A stretch of DNA of 64,000 bases from Ascidiaceihabitans sp023955215 (GTDB lineage Bacteria > Pseudomonadota > Alphaproteobacteria > Rhodobacterales > Rhodobacteraceae): contig CALSPX010000008.1 in the NCBI GenBank assembly GCA_943788345.1, forward strand, positions 1 to 64,000, written 5' to 3'. Positions 19,301 through 28,672 of the stretch are shown piece by piece. The stretch's first letter is position 1; every line of letters begins with the position of its first letter. Position numbers and translations under genes: made by a program. The notes below the pieces were generated by a model that made no database searches, was not told the DNA's origin, and was given only the letters and a program-made list of their open reading frames with translations.

Positions 19301-20118
19301 GCGATACAATGATCCCGTTGGCCGAAATGGCCGTCAATGTTTTGAAATGTGCGGATGGCCGCGGCAAAGCAAAACTGTCACGCGGTTACGCGGCGCAGTG
19401 GCAAGCCGCACGCGCGGAGGGTGAAGTTCCAGAAATTGGGCGCGCTGAACCACCGATGCAGCCGGGTCGCCCAGACAAACCAGAGTTATTGAACCCACGC
19501 GACGTCCCCCACCGCAAACCGGGAACGGTTGAGGGGCGGATTGCGTTGCTTCACGCCGTTGCACATATTGAGTTGAACGCGATTGATCTGCATTGGGACA
19601 TCATTGCGCGGTTTCCTGACGTGGAAATGCCTATCGGCTTTTACGATGATTGGGTCAAATGTGCGGATGAAGAGTCTAAGCATTTCAATCTAATGGCCGA
19701 TTGCCTTGAGGAATTGGGCAGCTTTTATGGCGCCCTTCCAGCCCATGCTGGTATGTGGCAGGCCGCCCAAGATACCGCGACGGATTTCATGGGGCGATTG
19801 GCCGTTGTTCCCATGGTCCTAGAAGCGCGCGGGTTAGATGTGACACCAAAGATGATTTACCTGTTCAAGCAAGCGAAACAGAAGAACGCCGTTGAGGCAC
19901 TTGAAACTATTTACGCAGAAGAAGTGGCGCATGTTGCTTACGGATCGAAGTGGTTTCACTTCTTGTGTGGCCGAAATAATTTAGATCCCAAACCTGTTTT
20001 CCACGACTTGGTGACAACATATTTTCATTCGACGCTTAAACCTCCGTTTAACGAAGAGAAACGTGCAGAGGCTGGCATTCCACCAGACTTTTACTGGCCA
20101 TTGGCCGTGTCTACCTGA
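19297..20118 (+). CDS. DUF455 family ferritin-like protein
   Basis: A 273-residue helical protein of the DUF455/ferritin-like group. Candidate metal ligands are HAVAHIELNAIDLHWD, DEESKHFNLM and YAEEVAHVAYG, the E/H pattern of a carboxylate-bridged di-iron four-helix bundle. It starts at GTG 19297, overlapping the bcp stop by four bases. That coupling to a peroxiredoxin hints at a role in iron or peroxide handling, but the family has no settled function. Confidence 0.88.
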   Translation: MSDTMIPLAEMAVNVLKCADGRGKAKLSRGYAAQWQAARAEGEVPEIGRAEPPMQPGRPDKPELLNPRDVPHRKPGTVEGRIALLHAVAHIELNAIDLHWDIIARFPDVEMPIGFYDDWVKCADEESKHFNLMADCLEELGSFYGALPAHAGMWQAAQDTATDFMGRLAVVPMVLEARGLDVTPKMIYLFKQAKQKNAVEALETIYAEEVAHVAYGSKWFHFLCGRNNLDPKPVFHDLVTTYFHSTLKPPFNEEKRAEAGIPPDFYWPLAVST

Positions 20119-20305
20119 AGTCTGCACCGCAACCACCCTATAATAAGCGGTTTTCTGCCAATTTGCCACAATTCGCCTACCTGATTCGCTGAATTGGCAC
20201 TCCGCCCTTGCCCGATGCCAAAGCACGGTCTATTTCAATCCTCTTGTGGCGTGGGGTTGGGACAACCGTGCGTCTATACTGGGATGACAAAAAGGGACGC
20301 GCTCT

Positions 20306-21638
20306 GTGCGAACTCGTCTAGGACAAAAAGTTAATGCGAAACTGGAACATATGTTTCCTGAGCGCCGCGTATTTCTAAAGTCGGATACAGACACCCGCTT
20401 TATTCGGGTGCGCCCAATGATGCAGTTGGTTGCCTTTACCGGCAGTGCGATGCTTGTTGCTTGGGCTATCGTTGCGACGGCCATTATCTTGATGGACAGC
20501 ATCGGCTCTGGAAACTTCCGTGAACAAGCCAAGCGCGACCAGCGTACCTATCAGTCTCGCTTGAACGAAATTTCATCACAACGCGACCGTCGTGCTGTTG
20601 AAGCCGTCGCCGCGCAAAACCGTTTCAACGCAGCGCTTGCCCAGATTTCGGTGATGCAGTCTGAGTTGTTGAACAGTGAAACACACCGTCGCGAGTTGGA
20701 AACAGGGATCGAAGTGATTCAGTTGACCCTGCGTGGCACAATGAAAGACCGCGAACTTGCACGTGGTCAGGTCGCTGAGCTGCAAAGCCAAGTCAACAGC
20801 GGTGAAGCAGGTACATCCCTTGCTTCTGCTGGCGGCAGCGCGCCGATGGATTTTGTTGCCGAAGCCCTAGCCAAAACAGCTGCTGAACGTGATCAGGTTG
20901 TCCGCGATGCACAGGATGCTTTGTTGCGTGCCGATGAAATGGCTCAGCAGATTGCGACTCATGAAAGATCAGAACGATCAGATTTTCCGCCAACTTGAAG
21001 AAGCCATGACCGTCTCGGTCTCGCCACTCGATAAAATGTTCCGCGCGGCGGGTATGCCGACTGAGCGCATTATCGAACAAGTGCGCCGCGGTTATTCTGG
21101 TCAAGGTGGCCCGCTGACACCTCTTTCCTTCTCTACACGTGGGGAAGAAGCTTCGGCTGACGCACTTCGCGCCAACAAATTGCTGAACCAAATGGACCGA
21201 CTCAATCTGTACCGGATTGCAGCTCAAAAAGCGCCGTTTGCGAATCCCGTGAAGGCGGCTTTCCGCTTCACATCCAAATTTGGCCCTCGTCGTGACCCTA
21301 AAACAGGTGGTCGACGGATGCATAAAGGGGTGGATTTTGCCGCTCCAAATGGCACACCGCTCTATGCCACGGCGGACGGTGTTGTGACTCATGCGGGTTG
21401 GTCCTCAGGATATGGACGTTTGGTCAAGATTCAGCACGAGTTTGGTATTGAGACCCGCTATGCCCATATGAGCAAGCTACGTGCAAAAGTTGGCCAAAGG
21501 GTCTCGCGTGGCGATCGTATCGGTGATATGGGTGCTTCTGGACGGGTTACTGGCGTCCATTTGCACTACGAAGTACGTGTAGGTGGTAATGCTGTTAACC
21601 CAATGATTTATATCAAGGCTGCAAACGATGTTTTCTAA
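20306..21638 (+). CDS. M23 family metallopeptidase, frameshifted at about 20957
   Basis: A membrane-anchored peptidoglycan endopeptidase split into two frames. From GTG 20306 the first frame gives a cytoplasmic head, one helix (residues about 40-62) and a coiled coil (SSQRDRRAVEAVAAQNRF), and stops at 20998. The second frame picks up at LMKDQNDQIFRQLEEAM and holds the LytM/M23 domain with RMHKGVDFAAPNGTPLYA, GYGRLVKIQH and GVHLHYEVRVGG. The zinc ligands H, D and HxH are all present. Removing one base (A20957) restores a single protein of 443 residues. The gene overlaps the bactofilin start by 11 bases. The break is more likely a sequencing error than a true mutation. Confidence 0.88.
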
Positions 21639-22137
21639 AAGCAAAATCAACGACCCTGCCCCGACAGACACTGCGGCGGCGAAACCAGCAACTTCTGCTG
21701 CTCCATCGGCGGCAGCTCCTGCTGCGAAACCCCAAAGCGAATTCAAGGCAAGCGCGCCAAAGGCAAAGCCTGCGGCGTCCGTTCTGTCCACCGATCTACA
21801 CGTGACGGGCAACATGAAGACAACTGGTGACATCCAAGTTGAAGGCACTGTGGAAGGCGACATTCGCGCCCACTTGCTCACAATCGGTGAAACCGCAACA
21901 ATCAAAGGCGAAGTGATTGCCGATGACGTTGTAATCAATGGCCGCATCGTCGGCCGTGTACGTGGCCTAAAGGTTCGTCTGACATCAACTGCACGTGTTG
22001 AGGGTGATATCATCCACAAAACAATCGCAATTGAATCTGGTGCACACTTTGAAGGTTCAGTCCAACGTCAGGACGATCCATTGAACGCGGGCAAAGCACC
22101 AACAGCTGCTGCGCCAAAGGCAAAACCTGCTGGCTAA
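21628..22137 (+). CDS. bactofilin, polymer-forming cytoskeletal protein
   Basis: A 169-residue protein. An Ala/Pro/Lys-rich disordered N-terminus (to about 50) leads to the bactofilin beta-helix core (residues about 52-145: TDLHVTGNMKTTGDIQVEG, VEGDIRAHLLTIGE, GEVIADDVVINGRI) and a short Ala/Lys-rich tail. Bactofilins form membrane-bound filaments that place cell-wall enzymes. The start overlaps the end of the M23 endopeptidase gene, a pairing known from other bacteria in which the filament localises the peptidase and shapes the cell. A strong intrinsic terminator follows. Confidence 0.93.
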   Translation: MFSKSKINDPAPTDTAAAKPATSAAPSAAAPAAKPQSEFKASAPKAKPAASVLSTDLHVTGNMKTTGDIQVEGTVEGDIRAHLLTIGETATIKGEVIADDVVINGRIVGRVRGLKVRLTSTARVEGDIIHKTIAIESGAHFEGSVQRQDDPLNAGKAPTAAAPKAKPAG

Positions 22138-22160
22138 GCTGTTCGATACAAGAATTAGAA

Positions 22161-22193
22161 AAGGCGTCGCATTTGATTGCGACGCCTTTTTTG
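22161..22193 (+). terminator. intrinsic terminator after bactofilin gene
   Basis: An 11-bp stem (AAGGCGTCGCA pairing with TGCGACGCCTT) with a 6-base loop and a following T-run. It ends the M23-bactofilin unit before the convergent DUF3179 gene. Confidence 0.9.
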
Positions 22194-22212
22194 TTTCTGT
22201 CCGTGACTGGGC

Positions 22213-23180
22213 TTAGCGGCCCAACATCCAATCGCCCTTCGGCCAGAAGGCGTGAAACGCAAAGGCGAACATAACGTCATGTGCTAGATCGCGTCCCTGT
22301 GCATCACGCACGCGTATCGTCCCCACATCGCGCCCTTCCCCGATGTCAGAAGTATCAAGCGCGCTGGCCTGCCCTGCGGACCAGGTTAGGGTAATGCCAT
22401 TCTCTGTGACGGCTCCATCCTCACGTAGACGCGTCACAGGCCATGCTTGGGTTCCAACACGAACGACACGGGCCAAGGAGGGGATGTTATGGGGTGGCTC
22501 TTCGCCTGAATAAAGGAACGGGCGTTGCAGGCTGTCATAGCCCGTATATGGGTTACGGCCATAATCACGATTGGTCGTTGGTTGCGCCATGACCAAACCA
22601 TCGGGGTTGCGTGCCTTGAATTCGGTCCAGCTTTCCATCCACGTTGGCAATGTGTCTAGGTCTTGGCCCGTCAACTCACCGACAATCCCACGCCCTTCGG
22701 CCTGTTGCCACCAACTTTGGGTTTCACGGTCATACATGATCATATCAGAATTGCGCAGCTTACCTGTGACCCCAAAACTTAAGGTCTTGCCGTTAACGCG
22801 GCGGTCGAAGGTAATTCCTGAGTTGCACAGTGGACAAAAGGTAACAGCAATCGGCATCCCCCCAACCGTGTCATTCACGATCTCATGCCAGATAAGGTAA
22901 CGCACAGGATAGGCACGTGGCTTTGCCCCGTCCATCTCGACGCTGATGACGGGTTCACGATCGGTAATCTTTGTTTCGCTCAGAGCAGCTATAAATTTTG
23001 GATCGCTCAGCGATGGGATGCCATCTTTGGTGGACCACCAGACAACACTTCAACCCAGTTCTCTACCGTGGTTTGGCTAAAATCAGTTTTAGGCCATTCG
23101 TGTTGCCAGAATTCGGGTGATCCAACAGCAGCGACTGGGGCCCAAAGCGCCACCAAAAAAGAAAACAAAAAACTGCGCAT
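22213..23180 (-). CDS. DUF3179 domain-containing exported protein, frameshifted near 23025
   Basis: The start is ATG 23180 (MRSFLFSFLVALWAPVAAVG), behind GGAGG at 7 bases' spacing, with a signal peptide of about 20 residues. The first frame ends after 58 codons (GGPPKMASHR). The rest (YPVRYLIWHEIVND, TFCPLCNSGITFDR, GKLRNSDMIMYDRETQSWW, FAFAFHAFWP) is in the next frame. Restoring one missing G (GGPPKDGIPSLSD) gives about 322 residues, the usual size. The CPLC and metal-like residues are typical of DUF3179, a family of unknown function. This is the only clear deletion among the frameshifts in the window. Confidence 0.82.
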
Positions 23181-23263
23181 TCCATACCTCCAGACAATGT
23201 TCGCCCAAAGCTGACAGATCGTATGCCCCCTGAACAGATGCTGCACAGAAATGTGAAAACAAA

Positions 23264-23302
23264 TGAAAAAAGGGGCGCACCTACCAGCACGCCCCTTTTC
23301 CT
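23264..23302 (-). terminator. intrinsic terminator after the cyclophilin pair
   Basis: On the minus strand a 10-bp stem (AAAAGGGGCG with CGCCCCTTTT) and a 12-base loop are followed by a T-run. It lies 36 bases beyond the stop of the exported cyclophilin gene. Confidence 0.85.
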
Positions 23303-23337
23303 ATCTAAATGCAACTGTGCCAACGGCACCTAACATA

Positions 23338-23886
23338 TCAGTCGATAACAGTGACCGACTTCATCACGTCAGGCAAACCAATCACAGATCCGTTTGGACC
23401 TGCGCCCAACTTGATCGCGTCCAATACGTCCAAACCATTAGTGACTGTACCCACAACGGTATATTGACCGTTCAGGAAGTAACCCGGTTCAAACATAATG
23501 AAAAACTGGCTGTTCGCGCTGTTTGGGTTTTGCGAACGCGCCATACCAACAACACCACGATCAAACGGCAGCTCGGAGAATTCAGCAGGCAAATCTGCCT
23601 CATCTGACCCACCACGGCCTGCTTGGCTTAGGTCGCTTGGGTTTTTGCCATACTGGACGTCACCGGTTTGCGCCATGAAACCTTCGATAACGCGGTGAAA
23701 CACCACGCCGTCATAGGTCCCATCAGCTGCCAAACCTACAATGCGTGCCGTGTGTGCTGGCGCTACATCTTCAAACAAGTCGATGGTGATGGTGCCATTA
23801 GCGCCTTCACCAGCCACTTCGATCGCAATACCAGTCGCTGCTGCTGGCGATGCCATCAAAGCTACAAGTGCTGCGGCCTTATACAT
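23338..23886 (-). CDS. exported peptidyl-prolyl cis-trans isomerase, cyclophilin type
   Basis: Cyclophilin of 182 residues with an N-terminal signal peptide (MYKAAALVALMASPAAATG), so a periplasmic foldase. Family motifs are FHRVIEGFMAQTGD, NPNSANSQFFIMF and LNGQYTVVGTV. ATG 23886 overlaps the stop region of the upstream cytoplasmic cyclophilin gene. A TTG three codons earlier is an unlikely start. Catalytic Arg in FHRVI and Phe in SQFFI are present. Together with the next gene it forms a cytoplasmic/periplasmic pair made from one transcript. Confidence 0.93.
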   Translation of the reverse strand: MYKAAALVALMASPAAATGIAIEVAGEGANGTITIDLFEDVAPAHTARIVGLAADGTYDGVVFHRVIEGFMAQTGDVQYGKNPSDLSQAGRGGSDEADLPAEFSELPFDRGVVGMARSQNPNSANSQFFIMFEPGYFLNGQYTVVGTVTNGLDVLDAIKLGAGPNGSVIGLPDVMKSVTVID

Positions 23887-24385
23887 CAGCTGCAACCTTA
23901 ACGCTGATCATGCGATCTGGCTCGGCTGGTGGCTCGCCACGGTTGATTTCATCGACCAATTTCATGCCATCAATTACTTGGCCATACACAGTGTACTGAC
24001 CGTTCAGGAATGAGTTTTCATTGAAGTTGATGAAGAACTGGCTGTTTGCGCTGTTTGGGCTTGCAGAACGTGCGGCGCCAATGGAACCACGTGCGTGTGG
24101 CACTTTGGAGAACTCAGCCTTTAGGTCTGGCAATGAAGAGCCGCCTGTACCTGCAGCGCGAATGTCAAAGCCGTCTTCCATGTCGCCGTTTGCTACATCA
24201 CCAGTTTGCGCCATGAAACCATCAATCACGCGGTGGAATGCAACGTTGTCGTATTCGCCTGCGCGTGCAAGTTCTTTCATGCGTTCAACGTGCAACGGTG
24301 CAACCTTTGGCAAAAGCTCGATAGTGACAGTGCCACCTTTCAGCTCCATTAGGATCGTGTTTTCTGGGTCTTTAATCTCGGCCAT
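23879..24385 (-). CDS. cytoplasmic peptidyl-prolyl cis-trans isomerase, cyclophilin type
   Basis: Cyclophilin of 168 residues without a signal peptide. Start MAEIKDPENTILMELKGG at 24385, behind GAGGAGCGCCAAG, which decides against the longer frame to 24400. Motifs FHRVIDGFMAQTGD, SPNSANSQFFINF and LNGQYTVYGQV are intact. The last codons overlap the start of the exported cyclophilin by eight bases, so the two are translationally coupled and probably arose by tandem duplication. Confidence 0.94.
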   Translation of the reverse strand: MAEIKDPENTILMELKGGTVTIELLPKVAPLHVERMKELARAGEYDNVAFHRVIDGFMAQTGDVANGDMEDGFDIRAAGTGGSSLPDLKAEFSKVPHARGSIGAARSASPNSANSQFFINFNENSFLNGQYTVYGQVIDGMKLVDEINRGEPPAEPDRMISVKVAADV

Positions 24386-24531
24386 CTTGGCGCTCCTCAA
24401 TACTTAATTCCCGAGTTATCTAATTCGAACGGCGGCAATTGCCAAGCACATGCGCCACTCATCCGTTGACCTTAGGGCGATTAACGGCGAAACAGCGCCC
24501 ATAATTTACATTTATGATAAGGATGACGCAC

Positions 24532-25719
24532 ATGGGTTGGAAATCGCTGGACGATATGGAGCTCAACGGCAAACGCGTATTGCTGCGTGTGGACATCAAT
24601 GTCCCCGTATCGAAAATGGCAAAGTCACAGACGCAACACGTATTGAGCGCATCGCACCAACGGTTGCTGACATTTTGGCAAAGGGCGGACGGCCAATTTT
24701 GATCGCCCACTTTGGTCGCCCGAAAGGCCAAGTTGTTTCGGAACTGTCCTTGAGCGTTTGCCTGTCAGAACTTGAAACCACATTTGGCCAACCCGTAACT
24801 TTGGTTGAGACCCTAGAAGCCGCAGAGGCAGGCACCCTGCCCGCTGGCATCGTTTTGTTGGAAAACATCCGCTTCCACACTGGCGAAGAAGCCAATGATG
24901 CGTCCTTTGCTGCACGCCTTGCGGCACTTGGCGATGTGTTCTGCAACGATGCATTTTCCGCAGCGCACCGCGCACACGCCAGCACCACAAGCCTAGCCAA
25001 ACTATTGCCAAGCTGTGCAGGCCGCCTGATGCAGGCAGAGCTAACAGCGCTGGAAGCTGCGCTTTCAACACCAAAACGCCCAGTAGGCGCAGTTGTTGGC
25101 GGGGCAAAGGTATCGACCAAGATCGATCTTTTGCTGAATTTGGTGGGCAAACTTGACGTGCTCGTCATCGGTGGCGGCATGGCGAACACATTCTTGGGCG
25201 CAATGGGCGCATCCCTTGGCAGCTCTTTGCAAGAAGAAGACCTGCACGACACAGCCCGTGACATCCTAAAGCAAGCGGAAAGCATCGGCTGCAAAGTCAT
25301 CTTGCCAGTTGATGGCCGTGTTTCACGCGCCTTTGCGGCGGGTGCTGAGTACGAAATGGTGATGCTGAACGCCGATACCAAACTTGAAGATGGCCAAATG
25401 ATCCTAGACGCAGGGGATGCGGCGACGGCTTTGATCGTCAAAGAGTTCAAAGCGTTGAAAACGCTGATCTGGAACGGCCCACTTGGCGCATTTGAAATTG
25501 AACCATTCGACCAGGCAACGATGGCATCAGCCAAAGCGGCAGCAGAGCTAACCAAAGTCAGGTGATTTGATCACTGTTGCTGGTGGTGGCGATACCGTTG
25601 CCGCGTTGAACCTTGCAGGCGCCGCCGATGACTTTACTTACATCTCAACAGCTGGCGGTGCTTTCCTTGAATGGATGGAAGGCAAAGAACTGCCGGGCGT
25701 CGCTGCATTGCAGGGCTAA
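24532..25719 (+). CDS. pgk: phosphoglycerate kinase, two frameshifts
   Basis: Transfers phosphate from 1,3-bisphosphoglycerate to ADP in glycolysis. The true start is ATG 24532 (MGWKSLDDMELNGKRVLLR) behind AAGGA. Near 24609-24611 the frame shifts (DINVPV, then ENGKVTDATRIERI in another frame; two extra bases or one missing). At 25558 an extra T breaks AELTK before GDLITVAGGGDTVAALN. Repaired, the protein is 394 or 395 residues, the normal length. Motifs IAHFGRPKG, GGAKVSTKIDLL, NGPLGAFE and the C-terminal GGGDTVAAL are intact. An essential enzyme broken twice points to sequence error rather than decay. Confidence 0.93.
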
Positions 25720-25822
25720 AGCCAATAAATAAACGGTTTTTGTGATTTAGGGGATTCACACAGCGAATCACCTATGGCATAGTGTTCTCACCACCCGATA
25801 AGAGGTGTTTTGAGGCAGACAT

Positions 25823-26122
25823 ATGACCCGTATCGCACCCCCAGTTTTGGGGACGTTTACATTTTTCGCAGTGGCTTTTGCCCTATGCGTCTATTTTACT
25901 TTTGCAGCAGTGCAAGGGGACTTCGGGTTGTTCCGCCGTGTAGAAATCACGGCGGAAGCCGAAGCCCTTCAGCTTCAATTGATCCAAGTAGAAGCAGATG
26001 TTGAGCAGATGGAAAACCTGACGCGTCGCCTGTCGGATGACTACCTTGATCTTGACCTTTTAGACGAACAAGCCCGTTCAGTTTTGGGAATGGTTCGCGC
26101 GGACGAGATCATCATCCGCTGA
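25823..26122 (+). CDS. FtsB/DivIC-like septum formation initiator
   Basis: A 99-residue bitopic protein: short cytoplasmic start, one helix (residues about 8-30, GTFTFFAVAFALCVYFTF), then a coiled coil (AEALQLQLIQVEADVEQMEN) and a short periplasmic end. This is the layout of FtsB, part of the FtsQLB divisome complex. It lies between pgk and pdhA, the usual alphaproteobacterial position near glycolytic genes. The start is chosen at ATG 25823, the first that gives the family N-terminus. Confidence 0.85.
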   Translation: MTRIAPPVLGTFTFFAVAFALCVYFTFAAVQGDFGLFRRVEITAEAEALQLQLIQVEADVEQMENLTRRLSDDYLDLDLLDEQARSVLGMVRADEIIIR

Positions 26123-26240
26123 AATCGCCACGACGCTCAAACTTTATTTTTCCAAAAATTTGAATAAAAACATACCATTAATGGCTTGAATACCCTTTGA
26201 GAATATTGCCTCTCGCATCGCAAGAATAATTCATGTATGA

Positions 26241-26262
26241 GATAGTTTAACACTAAACTATC
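26241..26262. promoter_or_regulatory. perfect inverted repeat upstream of pdhA, shared with lpdA
   Basis: Nine-base arms GATAGTTTA and TAAACTATC separated by ACAC, ending 17 bases before the pdhA start and just upstream of its GGAGG ribosome site. Its 18-bp core matches the repeat before lpdA at 14 positions. The placement over the probable transcription start suggests a repressor operator. An RNA hairpin in the leader is the alternative. Confidence 0.7.
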
Positions 26263-26279
26263 TTGACGGAGGATGCCGT

Positions 26280-27281
26280 ATGGCCGCGCGCAAAACGACA
26301 AAGCAACCCGCAGAAAAGCCGAACGTCTCAGCTGACGAATTGAAAGCTCTTTATAAAGACATGCTTTTAATCCGCCGCTTTGAAGAAAAAGCCGGACAAC
26401 TATATGGCATGGGCCTGATTGGTGGCTTTTGCCACCTCTACATCGGTCAAGAAGCTGTTGTTGTTGGTTTGGAAGCTGCTGCTGAAGAAGGCGACAAGCG
26501 CGTCACATCTTACCGTGACCACGGCCACATGTTGGCATGCGGCATGGACGCAAACGGCGTGATGGCAGAATTGACCGGACGCGAGGGTGGCTATTCCAAA
26601 GGGAAAGGCGGCTCAATGCACATGTTCTCGAAGGAAAAGCATTTCTACGGCGGACACGGCATTGTTGCGGCACAAGTACCACTTGGTGCAGGTCTAGCCT
26701 TTGCTGACAAATACCAAGAAAATGGTCGCGTGACTTTCACCTACTTCGGTGACGGCGCTGCAAACCAAGGTCAGGTATATGAAACATTCAACATGGCCGC
26801 CCTTTGGGACCTTCCATGTATCTTCGTAATCGAGAACAACCAATACGCGATGGGCACTTCCCAGCAGCGTTCCACATCGTCCGCTGAAATCTACGAGCGC
26901 GGTAAATCATTCGGCATTCCGGGTGAAGCTGTTGATGGTATGGACGTTCTGGCCGTTAAGGCCGCTGGTGAAACTGCTGTGGCGCACTGTCGCTCAGGCA
27001 AAGGCCCGTACATCCTAGAAATCAAAACATATCGCTATCGCGGCCACTCTATGTCGGATCCAGCAAAATACCGGACACGTGAAGAGGTCCAGAAAATGCG
27101 CGACGAGCGTGATCCAATCGAACAAGTTCGTGAAATGCTGCTAACCGGCAAACATGCGACTGAGGATGACCTCAAAACTATCGATAAAGACATCAAAGCG
27201 GTTGTTAATGAATCCGCTGAATTTGCAAAAAACAGCCCGGAACCAGCTCTTGAAGAGCTGTGGACCGACATCTACGCATAA
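26280..27281 (+). CDS. pdhA: pyruvate dehydrogenase E1 component, alpha subunit
   Basis: Thiamine-diphosphate-dependent decarboxylase subunit. The 333 residues match alphaproteobacterial PdhA. The TPP motif GDGAANQGQVYETFNMAALW with its metal-binding Asp/Asn is intact, as are GGSMHMF, the TSYRDHGHML region and the phosphorylation-loop-like RYRGHSMSDPAKYR. GGAGG at 26268-26272 precedes ATG 26280. The pdhB start follows 14 bases after the stop. An inverted repeat lies immediately upstream. Confidence 0.98.
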   Translation: MAARKTTKQPAEKPNVSADELKALYKDMLLIRRFEEKAGQLYGMGLIGGFCHLYIGQEAVVVGLEAAAEEGDKRVTSYRDHGHMLACGMDANGVMAELTGREGGYSKGKGGSMHMFSKEKHFYGGHGIVAAQVPLGAGLAFADKYQENGRVTFTYFGDGAANQGQVYETFNMAALWDLPCIFVIENNQYAMGTSQQRSTSSAEIYERGKSFGIPGEAVDGMDVLAVKAAGETAVAHCRSGKGPYILEIKTYRYRGHSMSDPAKYRTREEVQKMRDERDPIEQVREMLLTGKHATEDDLKTIDKDIKAVVNESAEFAKNSPEPALEELWTDIYA

Positions 27282-27295
27282 TAGGAGAGATTGAT

Positions 27296-28660
27296 ATGGC
27301 TACCGAAATTCTAATGCCCGCGCTCTCTCCAACGATGGAAGAAGGCACTTTGGCCAAATGGATGGTTAAAGAAGGCGACACAGTAAAATCCGGCGACATC
27401 TTGGCCGAGATTGAAACAGACAAAGCGACGATGGAATTCGAAGCGGTTGATGAAGGCGTGATAGGCAAAATCTTGATCGCTGAAGGCACCGAAGGCGTCA
27501 AAGTGAACGCAGCGATTGCTGTGCTTCTTGAAGACGGCGAAAGCGCTGACGCGATCGTGGCCTCTGCACCAGTTGCAGAAGCGGCCCCTGTCGAAGCGGC
27601 CCCTGCCCCAGTGGCAGCCGCCTCTGCACCAGCAGCGCCAATCGTGGACACATCACCGGACTGGCCTGAAGGCACGCCGATGAAGCAACAAACCGTCCGC
27701 GAAGCCATTCGCGAAGGTATGTCCGAAGAAATGCGTCGCGACGACACCGTATTCCTGATGGGTGAAGAAGTTGCCGAATATGAAGGCGCTTATAAGATCA
27801 GCCAAGGCATGCTCGCCGAATTTGGTCCTAAACGCATCATCGACACGCCAATTACCGAACACGGCTTTGCCGGTGTGGCTACTGGTGCATCCTTTGCAGG
27901 TCTGCGTCCGGTTGTTGAATTCATGACATTCAACTTCGCCATGCAAGCGATGGATCACATCATCAACTCTGCGGCTAAGACATTGTACATGTCCGGAGGT
28001 CAAATGGGTGCCCCTATGGTATTCCGTGGCCCGAACGGCGCTGCAGCCCGCGTTGGCGCACAGCACTCCCAAGACTACGCTGCATGGTTCATGCAGGTCC
28101 CTGGTCTGAAGGTCGCGATGCCATACGCCGCATCTGACGCCAAAGGCCTGATGAAAACAGCCATCCGCGACAACAACCCAGTGATCTTCTTAGAGAACGA
28201 AATCATGTACGGCAAAACATTCGATGTGCCGGACGTTGAGGATTACACTGTTCCGTTTGGTAAGGCCCGCATCTGGCGCGAAGGTAATGACGTCACGATT
28301 GTCAGCTTTGGCATCGGCATGACATATGCCTTAGAAGCCGCTGATAAGCTGGCCGAAGAAGGTATCTCTGTTGAGGTTCTTGATCTGCGCACGATCCGTC
28401 CAATGGACACAGCAGCCATCATCAAATCTGTCATGAAAACAAACCGTTGTGTGACGGTTGAAGAAGGTTGGCCACAGGGTTCTGTTGGCAGCTACATCAG
28501 CTCAGTTCTAATGCAAGAAGCGTTTGACTACCTCGATGCCCCAGTGATCAACTGCACCGGCAAAGACGTACCAATGCCATATGCCGCCAACCTTGAACGC
28601 CACGCCTTGATCACAACGGACGAAGTTATCGCCGCTGTGAAACAAGTCACTTACAAATAA
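27296..28660 (+). CDS. pdhB: pyruvate dehydrogenase E1 beta subunit with N-terminal lipoyl domain
   Basis: A 454-residue E1 beta with a lipoyl domain (residues 1-80, lipoylated lysine in EIETDKATMEFEA), an Ala/Pro linker (about 86-120) and the transketolase-like catalytic part (MGEEVAEYEGAYK, PITEHGFAG, FMTFNFAMQ, VEEGWPQGSVG). Start MATEILMPALSP at 27296 behind AGGAGAG; the longer frame from 27260 lies inside pdhA. The lipoyl domain on E1 beta is known in alphaproteobacteria. It is 75 of 85 residues identical to that of PdhC next door. Confidence 0.98.
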   Translation: MATEILMPALSPTMEEGTLAKWMVKEGDTVKSGDILAEIETDKATMEFEAVDEGVIGKILIAEGTEGVKVNAAIAVLLEDGESADAIVASAPVAEAAPVEAAPAPVAAASAPAAPIVDTSPDWPEGTPMKQQTVREAIREGMSEEMRRDDTVFLMGEEVAEYEGAYKISQGMLAEFGPKRIIDTPITEHGFAGVATGASFAGLRPVVEFMTFNFAMQAMDHIINSAAKTLYMSGGQMGAPMVFRGPNGAAARVGAQHSQDYAAWFMQVPGLKVAMPYAASDAKGLMKTAIRDNNPVIFLENEIMYGKTFDVPDVEDYTVPFGKARIWREGNDVTIVSFGIGMTYALEAADKLAEEGISVEVLDLRTIRPMDTAAIIKSVMKTNRCVTVEEGWPQGSVGSYISSVLMQEAFDYLDAPVINCTGKDVPMPYAANLERHALITTDEVIAAVKQVTYK

Positions 28661-28672
28661 GGAGTAGCAGAC

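Noticed and set aside
20954..20961. GACTC (a CcrM GANTC site) created at the M23 frameshift as a sign of methylation-linked error
   Set aside because: The other eight indel sites do not contain GANTC or any shared motif.
24596..25555. 319-codon minus-strand frame opposite pgk
   Set aside because: Antisense shadow of pgk; Ser/Arg/Pro-rich translation without any family resemblance.
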